Virus record (IMG/VR): IMGVR_UViG_3300023116_004362
Location: 1-20,765 of that record
Strand: one strand, 5' to 3'
DNA length: 20,765 nucleotides
From: a virus
This document shows, piece after piece, positions 1-8,506 of this stretch. Both the position numbers and the translations under genes were made by a program. The notes under the pieces were generated by a model. The model did no database searches. It had not been told where the DNA came from and saw only the letters and a program-made list of their open reading frames with translations. Position 1 is the stretch's first letter. The number at the start of each line of letters is the position of its first letter.

Positions 1-2979
1 TAATCTATCCACATCTCTTGATTGACCTAAAAATCTATTTACCCATTTAGATGTTTCGGCACTTGAAATTAAATCAGCACCAAATCTAGCTTTTGCCTCT
101 AATATCCATCTTTCAACTTGTAAATGGCCATTACTTTCAGCAAGATTAAGCCAGGCTCTTGGTGCAAACTCTACGGCAGTTTTAATTGGCTTAACAAGAA
201 AGGATCCAAATCTTTCGCCTTGCCAAAATGAACTGTTACGAATTTGGTATTGAATTTTTTTACCCACAGAGGCGTATGGTATATGCCTCATCATACCAGC
301 TAACTCCTCAGAAGTAGAAATATCAATAGCCTTTTGTAATTCTTTATTTAATAATTTTTCTTTTTTGGCCATAAGTTTTTGTTGAAGTTCTAAATCAGTC
401 ATGGCTCTTTGTGCTTCATCTGGGTGTAATGACCAATATTCCTCTATTGGCCTATTTAAATTTCTTTCTGGAAATCTACTTTCAATATATTCATCAATAG
501 CCTCAATTTCTTTTAAAGTATTTACATCAATATCCTCAATTTCATTAGCGGCATTTAATCTTTTATAATTCTTAACATGGTTATTTGATTGAGCGGCATC
601 CTCAAATTTATTATAAAAATCCACATGACTATTCATATTTGATTGGCTAACTTTTTTAGCGGCATTGACATGAGATTTTACTAAGTCCATTTCCATACGA
701 ATATTATTTAATTCAAACATAACTTCGCCTGGTATTCCTCTAACAGACCTTGGCATTTTTAATCCCATGACTGCAAGTAAAACTTCGGCTTTTGCATTTG
801 TACCTTTAGCCTTTGATAACATATCAGCAATTTTATCTCCACCAGTTACGCCTTTGAAAAAATATTTGTAGATTTCATCAGCACCCATTGGTTTATTTGA
901 AGCCCTACCTATACCAGCAGATTTTTTACCTTCCATTACTTCGATTGCATTTTTAATTCTTGGGTGATTAATAAGTTGGTCCATCAATCCTGTACTACCA
1001 TATTCGCCTTGCATAACAATATTAGCCATCATGTTTTCAGATATTGCAGTATTTGGTCCACCATCTGCCTCATAAGCGGCTAAGATTTTTTCATTTGATT
1101 TTCTTGCCTCAGTTAAATCTTCAAATAGTCTTGGTGATTTTACACCTTTGTTTGTCCAAAATGCCATAGGTGCATTTGCACTTGCAGGAAATTCATGTGG
1201 TGAGTATACATCTTTTTTCACAATATTGGCTTTATCGATTTTTGATACATCAGTAATTAACCAACCACCATCGGCGTCCCAGCGTGGTATCATAACTGGT
1301 AGACCCGTTGGGTCTAACTCTATGACCACACTTGGATTATCTAAATCAAAGTTACCTAAACTTGCCTCTACTTTTGTGTTTGCTTTTCTCCAATCTGCAT
1401 CTGCTCTTGCGGCTCCAAGTGCCTCATCTTTGTTAAAGAAAATAACTTTGCCTTGTTCATTTGGATTTAATTCTTTTTTATTTGCGGCCGCAAGTCTTGA
1501 AGTAAAAGTACTAGAGCCAGGATATGCCTCATCAAGTTTTCTTAAAAATAATTCGGTCACAATTTCTTTGGCTCTTGTTTCACTTAAATTATAAAATTTG
1601 CCAAGATAAGGATTTCTGCCTACTTCACCTTTTATACTTCTTGTGGGAGCGCCAACTTCTTTTGCTAATTCACCCCATCTACCTCTTAAAACTTCGGATC
1701 CTTTCCATGAACCAGCAGATACAGTTTCACCATAAATAGACCATTGTTCATCAATAATTTTATACATGAGTTTAAGGTCATTTGCATTTGGTAGTTTTGG
1801 ATTTTCTGGGTTTAATACCCATCTTAATTTATTTACACCTTTGTATTCTGTACCTTGTTGTTCTAAAAAGAAATCAAATAATTCTCTTGACTTTGCGGTA
1901 CCAACATCTTTGTTTTTACTAATGTCAATGTAATGGTAAACATCAGAAGTCTGGTCCCATTGTAATACTGGTGAGTCCGAAGGTAATCTTTTCTTTGCCT
2001 CTGATAATATTGCATTTGCTCTTGGTGTTATAGGTGATACATCATTAACTACACCTTCTGCATTTCTTAAATTTAAATCTGCACTATCGTCCCATAGACC
2101 AGCGGCTCTTGCCTCATCTGCGTCCATAATGATATATGCGTTTTCACCTTTCTTTAATGCGGGTCCAAGTTCGGCGTCAAATGCTCTTGTTTGATTTTCA
2201 ATTTCATCAAGGCCCATTAATTTTCTACCAATTTTTCTTTCAATTTTATTTTTGGCTTTACCGTATACTCTTTCAACGCCTATAAAATGACCTCGTGTTT
2301 CTCCATACTTTTTAGCACCTTTGCCGCCTACAACTAAAGGGTCAAATACCCATCGTTGCACACCATCAGTTACACCTGTAGCAAATATATAACCACTAGA
2401 GTTTTTTATTTCTTGTTGTTTTTCAAGTGGTAGTTCTGCCATGTTAAGAACATTATCGACAAGCATTTGGCCAGGAGATTTATAATCTGATTGTTGCCAC
2501 TTACCTTTTATATCTGTAATTTCTGCAAGTGGATTTTCACCTTGTCTTGCATTTCCAATTACTCCACCTACAGTTCCGCCAGCAACGCCTAATGCTTTTG
2601 ACATTGACACTTCGCCAGGGTCTATATCTGTACCTAAACCTTTATTTAAAATATCAAAAACAACAGGATTTTTTTCCTGTTCTTTTTGGTATTCATGATT
2701 CCACAAAAGTTCTGCCTCATCAAAAGTTGTTCTGATTGTATCGGCAAGAAATGGAGTTTTGTTATATAAATATTTTAAACCAGTAGCACCAGCAATATCA
2801 CTTAAGCCTTGTATACCTTGATAGCCTCTTTGACCAAAAGCAGTTTGTAAATCTTGGCCAGATATACCATCTTCTTTTCTACTTGCAGCCCACAAGTCAG
2901 CAATTAAACCAACTGGTGCAGTTCCTAAATTAGCTACACCGCTTACGAACTCATCGAGTTTGTCTTTCAAAAATCCCAA
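1..2979 (-). CDS. Large virion-associated protein, C-terminus beyond the window
   Basis: This is an open frame of 993 codons without a stop that continues past the left edge. I place the start at a TTG at 2979-2977 because a GAGGAG Shine-Dalgarno sequence lies 8 nt upstream (plus strand 2988-2993), inside the end of the preceding gene; no earlier ATG is in frame. The protein is largely hydrophilic and rich in Lys, Glu, Asn and Ala. It has Gly-rich stretches near residues 125-145 and several predicted amphipathic helices, but no signal peptide and no catalytic motif I recognise. Being last in a terminase-portal transcription unit points to a virion role. Proteins this large near portal genes are often internal, DNA-ejection or polyvalent proteins. 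That is inference from context; the family is not recognised. Tail-fibre identity seems unlikely because no repeats are seen. Confidence 0.8.
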   Translation of the reverse strand, partial: MGFLKDKLDEFVSGVANLGTAPVGLIADLWAASRKEDGISGQDLQTAFGQRGYQGIQGLSDIAGATGLKYLYNKTPFLADTIRTTFDEAELLWNHEYQKEQEKNPVVFDILNKGLGTDIDPGEVSMSKALGVAGGTVGGVIGNARQGENPLAEITDIKGKWQQSDYKSPGQMLVDNVLNMAELPLEKQQEIKNSSGYIFATGVTDGVQRWVFDPLVVGGKGAKKYGETRGHFIGVERVYGKAKNKIERKIGRKLMGLDEIENQTRAFDAELGPALKKGENAYIIMDADEARAAGLWDDSADLNLRNAEGVVNDVSPITPRANAILSEAKKRLPSDSPVLQWDQTSDVYHYIDISKNKDVGTAKSRELFDFFLEQQGTEYKGVNKLRWVLNPENPKLPNANDLKLMYKIIDEQWSIYGETVSAGSWKGSEVLRGRWGELAKEVGAPTRSIKGEVGRNPYLGKFYNLSETRAKEIVTELFLRKLDEAYPGSSTFTSRLAAANKKELNPNEQGKVIFFNKDEALGAARADADWRKANTKVEASLGNFDLDNPSVVIELDPTGLPVMIPRWDADGGWLITDVSKIDKANIVKKDVYSPHEFPASANAPMAFWTNKGVKSPRLFEDLTEARKSNEKILAAYEADGGPNTAISENMMANIVMQGEYGSTGLMDQLINHPRIKNAIEVMEGKKSAGIGRASNKPMGADEIYKYFFKGVTGGDKIADMLSKAKGTNAKAEVLLAVMGLKMPRSVRGIPGEVMFELNNIRMEMDLVKSHVNAAKKVSQSNMNSHVDFYNKFEDAAQSNNHVKNYKRLNAANEIEDIDVNTLKEIEAIDEYIESRFPERNLNRPIEEYWSLHPDEAQRAMTDLELQQKLMAKKEKLLNKELQKAIDISTSEELAGMMRHIPYASVGKKIQYQIRNSSFWQGERFGSFLVKPIKTAVEFAPRAWLNLAESNGHLQVERWILEAKARFGADLISSAETSKWVNRFLGQSRDVDRL

Positions 2980-2981
2980 AG

Positions 2982-3473
2982 TTATAACTCCTCAGTTGGA
3001 ATTTGTGGCATTTCATAAGGTTGTAAAGGAGCATTTGCTCTCATACGCCTGAGAAAGGCTTTTGTTTGTGTACTTACTTGTCCTGTTTGTTGTAATCTCA
3101 TCATAAGAGGATAAAACTTTAAACTCTCTTGATATGCTTGTGAGTTGCTTGTATTTTCTGGTCCAGTTATCACACCTTCTGAGCCAATGCCCGGCCCTTG
3201 ACTTAAGCCAGCTTGTATTGGTTCTGGTGTAGAACTTGGTCCAAATAAATCTATTTCACCCGGTTTCGCAGTCGTGCTAGTAAGGGGTAATTGTTTAAGT
3301 GCATTTTTTGTTGTTTGTATATCGGGTTCGTTAAGGCTTGGTGGTAAAGGAGTGCCCGGTGTACCAGGTAACTCAGATAAATCAGTCCTTTGGTTAGCAC
3401 CAGTACCAAATATTCCTGTAGGCCTAGCGACCCCATCAGGTACTCTCGCACCTCCGCGAGTTTCTTCAGCCAT
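2982..3473 (-). CDS. Proline/threonine-rich 163-residue protein, probable structural accessory
   Basis: The ATG at 3473 directly follows the stop of the upstream 57-residue gene, so translation is probably coupled. The first ~115 residues are rich in Pro, Gly, Thr and Ser, including PGTPGTPLPP, and look disordered. The last ~45 residues are more helical and basic (KAFLRRMR). The stop overlaps the leader of the large downstream protein, and the GAGGAG encoding its last Glu-Glu pair also serves as that gene's Shine-Dalgarno sequence. A position after the portal would suit a scaffold, head-tail connector or linker, but no family is recognised and the role is inferred only from neighbours. Confidence 0.75.
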   Translation of the reverse strand: MAEETRGGARVPDGVARPTGIFGTGANQRTDLSELPGTPGTPLPPSLNEPDIQTTKNALKQLPLTSTTAKPGEIDLFGPSSTPEPIQAGLSQGPGIGSEGVITGPENTSNSQAYQESLKFYPLMMRLQQTGQVSTQTKAFLRRMRANAPLQPYEMPQIPTEEL

Positions 3474-3647
3474 TTACTTTTTACCGATACTAACATTTTT
3501 GCCGTGCTTGTTGTTTTTAACTGATTTCTTTCCAACTGCACTTGCAGGCGTACCTTCATTTTGTGGCATAATTTTAATATTACCTTGATTTGAAGGTATA
3601 CCTTTATTACCACCGTTATTAGGTGTATATCCCATTCCTTTTGGCAT
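3474..3647 (-). CDS. Small basic Gly/Asn-rich peptide (57 aa)
   Basis: The start ATG at 3647 comes immediately after the portal stop codon. A strong GGAGGA sits 6 nt upstream, encoded within the last portal codons. The stop is at 3474-3476, directly abutting the next gene's ATG. The product begins MPKGMGYTPNN, is rich in Gly, Asn and Lys, and ends in a cluster of Lys residues, so it should be unstructured and positively charged. Contiguous packing between two coding genes and a good ribosome-binding site argue that it is translated. Possible roles are a DNA-binding or head-packaging peptide; this is a guess, and no family is recognised. Confidence 0.65.
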   Translation of the reverse strand: MPKGMGYTPNNGGNKGIPSNQGNIKIMPQNEGTPASAVGKKSVKNNKHGKNVSIGKK

Positions 3648-5348
3648 TTATTGTCCTCCTAGTTGAGCGAGTATATTTTGTGGTGTCGGAGCAGATACTG
3701 GTCCACCTTGTGGTGGTTGGCCCATCATTTCAGGCCCCATCATTTGCTCTGGCATTTCTGGTTCAGGAGAAGGCAACGGATTTTCAGATAACCATTCCCA
3801 AGGGTCTGTACCTTTTTCTATTGCTTGTCTCCATTGAATTAAATGATTTGTAACTGGCGTTGGTTGACCTGCACCAGTCATTTCAAAAATAATTGTTTCT
3901 AATCTATCAACCATAATTTTTCTACGAGTATCTGAAACTGATTTTATCCATGGCATTTGTTCCATAACTGTTTGTTCATCGATAAGACCTTGAGCAGATA
4001 ATTGCATAAGTTCAACAAAGCCTTCTGCTCCACCTACACCAACTCCAAAGTCGATTGACACAGAGTGTTGGCCATCGATTGTTTTATTTGGTGTGTAAGT
4101 TGTTTCAAAAGTTTCACCTTTACTTCTACCAGTCATTGGCTTAGTAAGATTGCCGTATAATTTTTCGTCCATGATTAAAGCACTTGATTTTAAGTATTCA
4201 ATATCTGGTTTCATTTTTTGCCAGTATTCTTGAACTGTTGAGGACACATCTCGATTTAATTCTTGTAGTCCTCTACCAGTTGCAACAGATGATGGGCTTT
4301 CGCCTCTCATTGGTTCTGTATCATGGTTCATTACTCGAATAAGTTGGTCTAACATTTCAATATCTCTTTCTGCCTGTAATTCAGCAGGAGGTGATAAAAA
4401 TTCAGCGGCACCATCTCTATCCATAATTTCTATAACACGATTAGTCTGGTCTACATTTGCAAGACCTCTCATGACTAACCATGGCCATACTAAATTTTCA
4501 TTGTAAGTTAATTTTTGATTTAACACCTTCATAAACGAAAGTACAAGTCCGATGTTTTGTTCAAACATTGATTGACCACCTAATTGGTCTGGTATTGTCA
4601 TTGTTGTATATCTCATTGGCACAAAACCAAGTCCGTGTTCTACTTCATACAATTTTCTATTTTCAAAAACTACTGTCCAATGTTCTTTATCAAAATAAGT
4701 TATCATTTTGAACGGTGATGATAATGGGTCACCATCGCCACCGATTTCTTTAATTAAATCTACTTTATCTGGAAACATACCTTTTACCATAGATAGGTTT
4801 ACGCTTTCATTAATGATGACTGCCTCCATACTTTGTGCTTGAACAATTGGTGTAGCCAATGTTGAGTAAGCAGTAGAAGTGTAAGAGCCTGAGCCTGCAC
4901 CTGGAAATGGTAATACTGTTCTTGGATCCTTTACAACAAATCGTGGACCTTTTGAAACTGGGTCTGGCATAACGCCAATACAACTTGCACCAGTACCAAC
5001 TAAGAACCAAGCGTATGAATACATAACTTGAGCCATGTTAGAAACCGTGTCATAGTGTGCTAAAACTTTTTCTACCTCGTCCGCATTTTTTTGTTGCTTA
5101 CGAGAAAGGTTAGCTGGAGTAACATGATGAGTTGGAATTTTACCAATCATACGAGCATATCTATCCCATGCTACTTTTATCCAGTTTGCAATAACAGGAT
5201 TTTCACCACGCCTAAATGCCTCAGGATAAACTTTTTGATAGTTGCCATGGTACACATCAATGAGGTTATCAAATCTTTTTTGAGCTGGACCCCAATATGT
5301 TTCACCGTGTTGTTTTAATTCTAAAATTTCATCTACTGATTTTTTCAA
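3648..5348 (-). CDS. Phage portal protein
   Basis: At 566 residues this has the usual size of a portal subunit of the SPP1 gp6-like broad family. Portals form the dodecameric ring at one head vertex through which DNA is packaged and ejected. Supporting features are the N-terminal helical segment with a WGPAQKRFDNL-type motif, the central alpha/beta body, the long helix-rich region around residues 270-390 (FEQNIGLVLSFMKVLNQKLTYN), and a Met/Pro/Gln-rich flexible tail from about residue 530. It lies two genes downstream of the terminase, the classic packaging order. Its start overlaps the end of the preceding 100-residue gene by 4 nt. The identification rests on pattern and synteny, not on a search. 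Confidence 0.85.
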   Translation of the reverse strand: MKKSVDEILELKQHGETYWGPAQKRFDNLIDVYHGNYQKVYPEAFRRGENPVIANWIKVAWDRYARMIGKIPTHHVTPANLSRKQQKNADEVEKVLAHYDTVSNMAQVMYSYAWFLVGTGASCIGVMPDPVSKGPRFVVKDPRTVLPFPGAGSGSYTSTAYSTLATPIVQAQSMEAVIINESVNLSMVKGMFPDKVDLIKEIGGDGDPLSSPFKMITYFDKEHWTVVFENRKLYEVEHGLGFVPMRYTTMTIPDQLGGQSMFEQNIGLVLSFMKVLNQKLTYNENLVWPWLVMRGLANVDQTNRVIEIMDRDGAAEFLSPPAELQAERDIEMLDQLIRVMNHDTEPMRGESPSSVATGRGLQELNRDVSSTVQEYWQKMKPDIEYLKSSALIMDEKLYGNLTKPMTGRSKGETFETTYTPNKTIDGQHSVSIDFGVGVGGAEGFVELMQLSAQGLIDEQTVMEQMPWIKSVSDTRRKIMVDRLETIIFEMTGAGQPTPVTNHLIQWRQAIEKGTDPWEWLSENPLPSPEPEMPEQMMGPEMMGQPPQGGPVSAPTPQNILAQLGGQ

Positions 5349-5647
5349 TTCAATACTCTTCCTTTAACCAAGCATGTAATATGCGAATGGCTATTACTAA
5401 CTATACCATATAATCTATCATCTGTCTTTCCAGTTAATGATTTTGTATCATCATAAGAAAATTCAAGAACATCACCTGAGTCCAATGGATAACCTTGTTT
5501 TATATCATTTGTCGTAGACACAACATTACTGTCACCAATATAAACAGTACCACTGCCTGTATTTTGTAAAATAAAACCAGGATACTCGGTACCGATAATT
5601 GCAGTAGCCGTAGTTTCTATTTGAGTTGTGTAATGTCTATGAGCCAC
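5345..5647 (-). CDS. Small beta-rich protein between terminase and portal (100 aa)
   Basis: The start ATG at 5647 overlaps the terminase end by 11 nt and the stop overlaps the portal start by 4 nt, so the three genes are translationally linked. The sequence is predicted to be mostly beta strands. It has the pattern TGSGTVYIGDSNVVST followed by a SGDVLEFSYDD stretch, reminiscent of small immunoglobulin-like or beta-sandwich head proteins. That makes a decoration, collar or head-completion protein the most natural guess. There is no signal peptide or membrane segment. The family is not firmly recognised. Confidence 0.75.
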   Translation of the reverse strand: MAHRHYTTQIETTATAIIGTEYPGFILQNTGSGTVYIGDSNVVSTTNDIKQGYPLDSGDVLEFSYDDTKSLTGKTDDRLYGIVSNSHSHITCLVKGRVLN

Positions 5648-7832
5648 GAATAATTCTCATGTTATCAGGCATAGTGTCTCCGTATGGGTGTTGTAGTTCC
5701 CGTTTTATATTTTTACCAACCTTTAGAGATGATGGTAGCGAATATCTATTGAAATGCAAGAACCAATGTCCCATAACCATGTCAGATGTCAAACCATCTG
5801 GATATTCCATTAGCTCTGTTTTAAATTCATTTACCACAACTCTTGTTTTTAAATCTTGGTCTGTGTATGGCAAATTGACTAGACCTTGTTTATATCTTGG
5901 TCCTAATGTTTCAACGCCATATTCAACATCTGTTTTATTTCGTGAGGTTTCGTGACCTTTAATCAAAGTTTTGTGTTTCGCCATCCATTCTTTTATAAAT
6001 TTATATTGTAGCAAATATCTCTGAGCGCCGTTTTGTTCTACTATCCAAAGTGCAATTGGCCATCCCATCTCTACACTTCTTTTTTGCCAGTCTTCCATTA
6101 TACCACGATACTGAGAAGTTTGTTTATTCCATTCCAAAAAATTACCTGCAGATAATCGAATACGAAGTAGGTCAATTAAATAATCTTTATCCTCTTGTGC
6201 ATTATATATCCACCATTGTATTGACCACCAATTATTTGCAGACGGGTCCACAGTTACAATCGAGTAACACTCATCTTTTGAAACATTTGGTATTTGTAAT
6301 AATTTTCTTTCATAGTCAAAACAACCTGGCAATAAAAATCCATCGTTGTCCATACCACCTGTTAGCCATACTTCTTTTACAAGGCTTGACACAGTTTCAT
6401 CATCTAACTGCTGGTAAGTCAATGCAAACTTACGCGGATCCGAGGCTTGAACTTTTTGTATGTGTCGAAAGGTAAATCGTTGTGGGTCTAATACACATTT
6501 GATATGGTCCTCGTTTTTTAATGAGTTTGGCGATTTACATTTGTCCTCATCGTGTGCTGGAAATCTGGCGTATCGATATATCGCTTGGCTTTTTCTTTCT
6601 GACAATTCATAATCCTCACCATACTTGTCGGCCATCAATTTTAGCGCCTCATCTTTGGCGGCTTGTATTTGTTCTGGCGTCATGTTGGCTGATACATTTT
6701 TCATTATCATTTCGTCCAAGTCATCATCAGTTGAATACACCAATTCTTTACAATGGCGGTATAAATCGTATTTACCAAATCGTGTACCGATTAATGCAAC
6801 AATACCACCTGGCTCACATCTGGATTCTGCCTCTGCGTGCCACCACTCAGTTAGACCTTCTCTTTGTTCAGCAGTTCTTGAGTTTGACCTATCGCACAAG
6901 TCGTCCCATAAGTTTACTTCAAAACGGCCACCAAGAAAACCCATATCTTGTGAAAGTGCAGAACATGTTGGTTCTTTTTCACCTGTTACGAACACAGAGG
7001 ATAGGGCATTTAATATATCATGTATCTCATCATTTGGATCCTCAAGTCTTTTTAACACTTCAGGATTCTCGGGGTCAAATCCAGCCATTGCTAATTTATA
7101 ATGCAAACTTGCCTCATGGCCTTGCACACCATCAACAACAAAGGCGTCTTTTCTCCAGAGTTCTGGCTCAACTGGTTTAAATCGTCCAAACTCCATATTT
7201 AACAAAACATTTTTTTCTAATGTGGTTCTTGCTCGGCGAACATACTTTTCACTTTGGCCTGTAGTTCTTGAGCCTAGGCCAATACGAATATTACGGTTTC
7301 TACATATCAGCCAAATCACAAAGTCGTGTGTAATGGTTGTTGTCTTACCTCCACCTGGCGGTGTATTGATTATGCCTTTTATCACTTCAGGAATATCGGC
7401 TTCTTTTGAGGCTTGACCCTCTCTTATCCAGTCCATAAGAATATCGCACATCTCAACTTGCCAGCCAACATGGCGTCTATTGAAATACCTTTGTCGAAAA
7501 TATGCGAAATCATTATATGCCCGTTTCGCGGCGTCATTGAGTTGTGCGTATTCTTTTGGTTCTGGAAAATCATGTTCAGAAGTTGAAATCTCACCTTTGT
7601 TCATCATCTCAGCCACTTCAAGTGGTGTCGATGATTTATGCGGAGTCGTGGCTTTCATGTTATCAAGCAATCGTTTTACTAACGAACGGCCCATACCCAT
7701 TAGCTCACCAGCTTGGTATGGGTTCATACCTTGTCGTACCTTTTCGTAAAAGAACTCTTTTATCTCAGGTTCATTATCGATGTGTTTACCACTCTCATGT
7801 TGTGGATAACTATTCTTTGCTTTCTTAGCCAT
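5637..7832 (-). CDS. Terminase large subunit with N-terminal helix-turn-helix
   Basis: This is the ATP-driven DNA packaging motor and headful or cohesive-end nuclease (731 aa). Walker A is TPPGGGKT at residues 157-164. A hydrophobic strand ending in Asp310-Asp311 (VNLWDD) fits Walker B with its catalytic acid. The ALIGTRFGK segment near 347-354 fits the coupling motif. The C-terminal RNase H-like nuclease has candidate metal-binding acids Asp529 (VTVDPS), Glu599 (IVEQNG) and Asp684. Residues ~25-60 form a putative helix-turn-helix (NPYQAGELMGMGRSLVKRLL) like those of small terminase subunits. The protein is longer than common TerL proteins, with roughly 150 residues between Walker A and B. 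The ATG at 7832 has no convincing ribosome-binding site. Confidence 0.93.
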   Translation of the reverse strand: MAKKAKNSYPQHESGKHIDNEPEIKEFFYEKVRQGMNPYQAGELMGMGRSLVKRLLDNMKATTPHKSSTPLEVAEMMNKGEISTSEHDFPEPKEYAQLNDAAKRAYNDFAYFRQRYFNRRHVGWQVEMCDILMDWIREGQASKEADIPEVIKGIINTPPGGGKTTTITHDFVIWLICRNRNIRIGLGSRTTGQSEKYVRRARTTLEKNVLLNMEFGRFKPVEPELWRKDAFVVDGVQGHEASLHYKLAMAGFDPENPEVLKRLEDPNDEIHDILNALSSVFVTGEKEPTCSALSQDMGFLGGRFEVNLWDDLCDRSNSRTAEQREGLTEWWHAEAESRCEPGGIVALIGTRFGKYDLYRHCKELVYSTDDDLDEMIMKNVSANMTPEQIQAAKDEALKLMADKYGEDYELSERKSQAIYRYARFPAHDEDKCKSPNSLKNEDHIKCVLDPQRFTFRHIQKVQASDPRKFALTYQQLDDETVSSLVKEVWLTGGMDNDGFLLPGCFDYERKLLQIPNVSKDECYSIVTVDPSANNWWSIQWWIYNAQEDKDYLIDLLRIRLSAGNFLEWNKQTSQYRGIMEDWQKRSVEMGWPIALWIVEQNGAQRYLLQYKFIKEWMAKHKTLIKGHETSRNKTDVEYGVETLGPRYKQGLVNLPYTDQDLKTRVVVNEFKTELMEYPDGLTSDMVMGHWFLHFNRYSLPSSLKVGKNIKRELQHPYGDTMPDNMRIIRGS

Positions 7833-7844
7833 ATATGTTAATCT

Positions 7845-7873
7845 AGTCTAGTGAGCGTTTGATATTATTTCAA
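7845..7873 (-). promoter_or_regulatory. Candidate sigma70-type promoter for the terminase operon
   Basis: On the minus strand, TTGAAA (plus 7868-7873) and TAGACT (plus 7845-7850) are separated by exactly 17 nt. They match the -35 consensus at 5 of 6 and the -10 consensus at 4 of 6 positions. Transcription starting about 7 nt downstream would give a leader of only a few bases before the terminase ATG. That would explain why no Shine-Dalgarno sequence is seen there. Confidence 0.4.
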
Positions 7874-7879
7874 ATATCA
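7860..7879. repeat. Inverted repeat overlapping the candidate terminase -35 box
   Basis: TGATATT at 7860-7866 and AATATCA at 7873-7879 form a perfect 7-bp inverted repeat with a 6-nt spacer. It spans the putative -35 element, so it could be a repressor operator. A further short arm pair, CCTTG (7880-7884) and CAAGG (7897-7901), follows immediately. Confidence 0.5.
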
Positions 7880-7900
7880 CCTTGCCTAATATCAGACAAG

Positions 7901-7930
7901 GCCTACTATACTAGCAATAGCATAGTAGGC
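7901..7930. repeat. 9-bp inverted repeat upstream of the terminase promoter
   Basis: GCCTACTAT at 7901-7909 and ATAGTAGGC at 7922-7930 pair perfectly around a 12-nt loop. No T-run follows on either strand, so it does not look like a standard terminator. It is the third dyad within 70 bp and may be an operator. Confidence 0.55.
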
Positions 7931-8109
7931 TCTCACACTTTCTGCAAGTCAAAATCCAGGATACTCCCCGAGGCTGGTACAGTAGATGTGTGCTAAAAGA
8001 AATTTAAATGCTTAGTCAAAATGAATTTATCTACACTATTTTTTAGCTATAAATTAAAATTTTTTTTTCAAGCTCAATTCTTATCGAACTAAATTTATAA
8101 AAATAGTAC

Positions 8110-8136
8110 TTGCTTAGATTATGGAAATGATACAAT
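8110..8136 (+). promoter_or_regulatory. Candidate extended -10 promoter for the rightward early genes
   Basis: TGATACAAT at 8128-8136 fits an extended -10 element (TG-N-TANAAT). A partial -35 box, TTGCTT (8110-8115), lies 15 nt upstream. The same TG-N-TATAAT architecture recurs at 9432. Transcription would start near 8143, about 85 nt before the first small rightward gene. Confidence 0.45.
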
Positions 8137-8226
8137 TATATAAGAACACTTTTAGATAGTTAGATTTTAGCTAAATGTGTTCAGTATTTACTACGCTATA
8201 CTAAGCGAGAAAGGCAAGGTGATTTG

Positions 8227-8397
8227 ATGAGTAACTCATTAACTCCTAAGGTTTTAGCCGAGGAACTTCATGTTTCTCCTAAAACTCTACGAGCTTGGTT
8301 ACGAGCCAACGCTCCGCGTGAACTCGAGCAAAAATCTACTGCTTGGGCTATCACGCCAGCAGTGGCTAAAGCCGCTCGTAAACACTTCACACGATAA
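8227..8397 (+). CDS. Small helix-turn-helix DNA-binding protein (56 aa)
   Basis: The ATG at 8227 lies 9 nt after an AAAGGCAAGG Shine-Dalgarno region. The product is a single compact domain: an N-terminal TPKVLAEEL helix, the turn VSPKTL, the recognition-like helix RAWLRAN, and a C-terminal VAKAARKHFTR helix. In an ungapped alignment it matches the protein at 8987-9244 at 28 of 52 positions, so the two are paralogues. The pattern (L-R-x-W-x-R-x-N, then W-x-I/L-x, then V-x-K-A-A) faintly recalls the Lsr2 C-terminal DNA-binding domain, which I would not press. Its place at the head of the early region suits a regulator. It is too short to carry a dimerisation or effector domain. Confidence 0.75.
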   Translation: MSNSLTPKVLAEELHVSPKTLRAWLRANAPRELEQKSTAWAITPAVAKAARKHFTR

Positions 8398-8456
8398 ATA
8401 ATCAAGTCGTGTGTAATGTCCGTGTGTTTCTAACTACACTATGACAATAAACTATA

Positions 8457-8493
8457 GGTTAGAGTGTATCAAGTGTCGAGATACACTCTAACC
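8457..8493. repeat. Perfect 14-bp inverted repeat
   Basis: GGTTAGAGTGTATC at 8457-8470 is followed by a 9-nt loop and its exact reverse complement GATACACTCTAACC at 8480-8493. No T-tract follows; AGAAAGG, the next gene's Shine-Dalgarno sequence, comes 1-7 nt after the stem. It could be an operator, a recombination or replication site, or an RNA hairpin in the leader of the membrane peptide gene. Confidence 0.8.
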
Positions 8494-8506
8494 AGAAAGG
8501 TTAACT

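Larger units (their letters stand above)
7833..8226. other. Divergent intergenic control region
   Basis: This gap separates the leftward virion module from the rightward early genes. I find no credible coding frame in it. It contains the candidate leftward promoter and inverted repeats at 7845-7930, then a stretch to about 8040 with no recognisable element, an AT-rich block at 8041-8110 that includes a nine-T run, and a candidate rightward promoter at 8110-8136. An AT-rich block between divergent promoters would also suit a replication origin, but nothing proves that. Confidence 0.6.

Noticed and set aside
1148-1594. 148-residue forward frame opposite the large leftward protein
   Set aside because: It is antisense to the 993-codon frame, lacks a ribosome-binding site and has a shadow-like composition. 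The shorter forward frames at 1524 and 2529 are the same.
6521-7180. 219-residue and 158-residue forward frames opposite the terminase
   Set aside because: The terminase motifs clearly mark the minus strand as coding; these are open by chance and have no ribosome-binding site.
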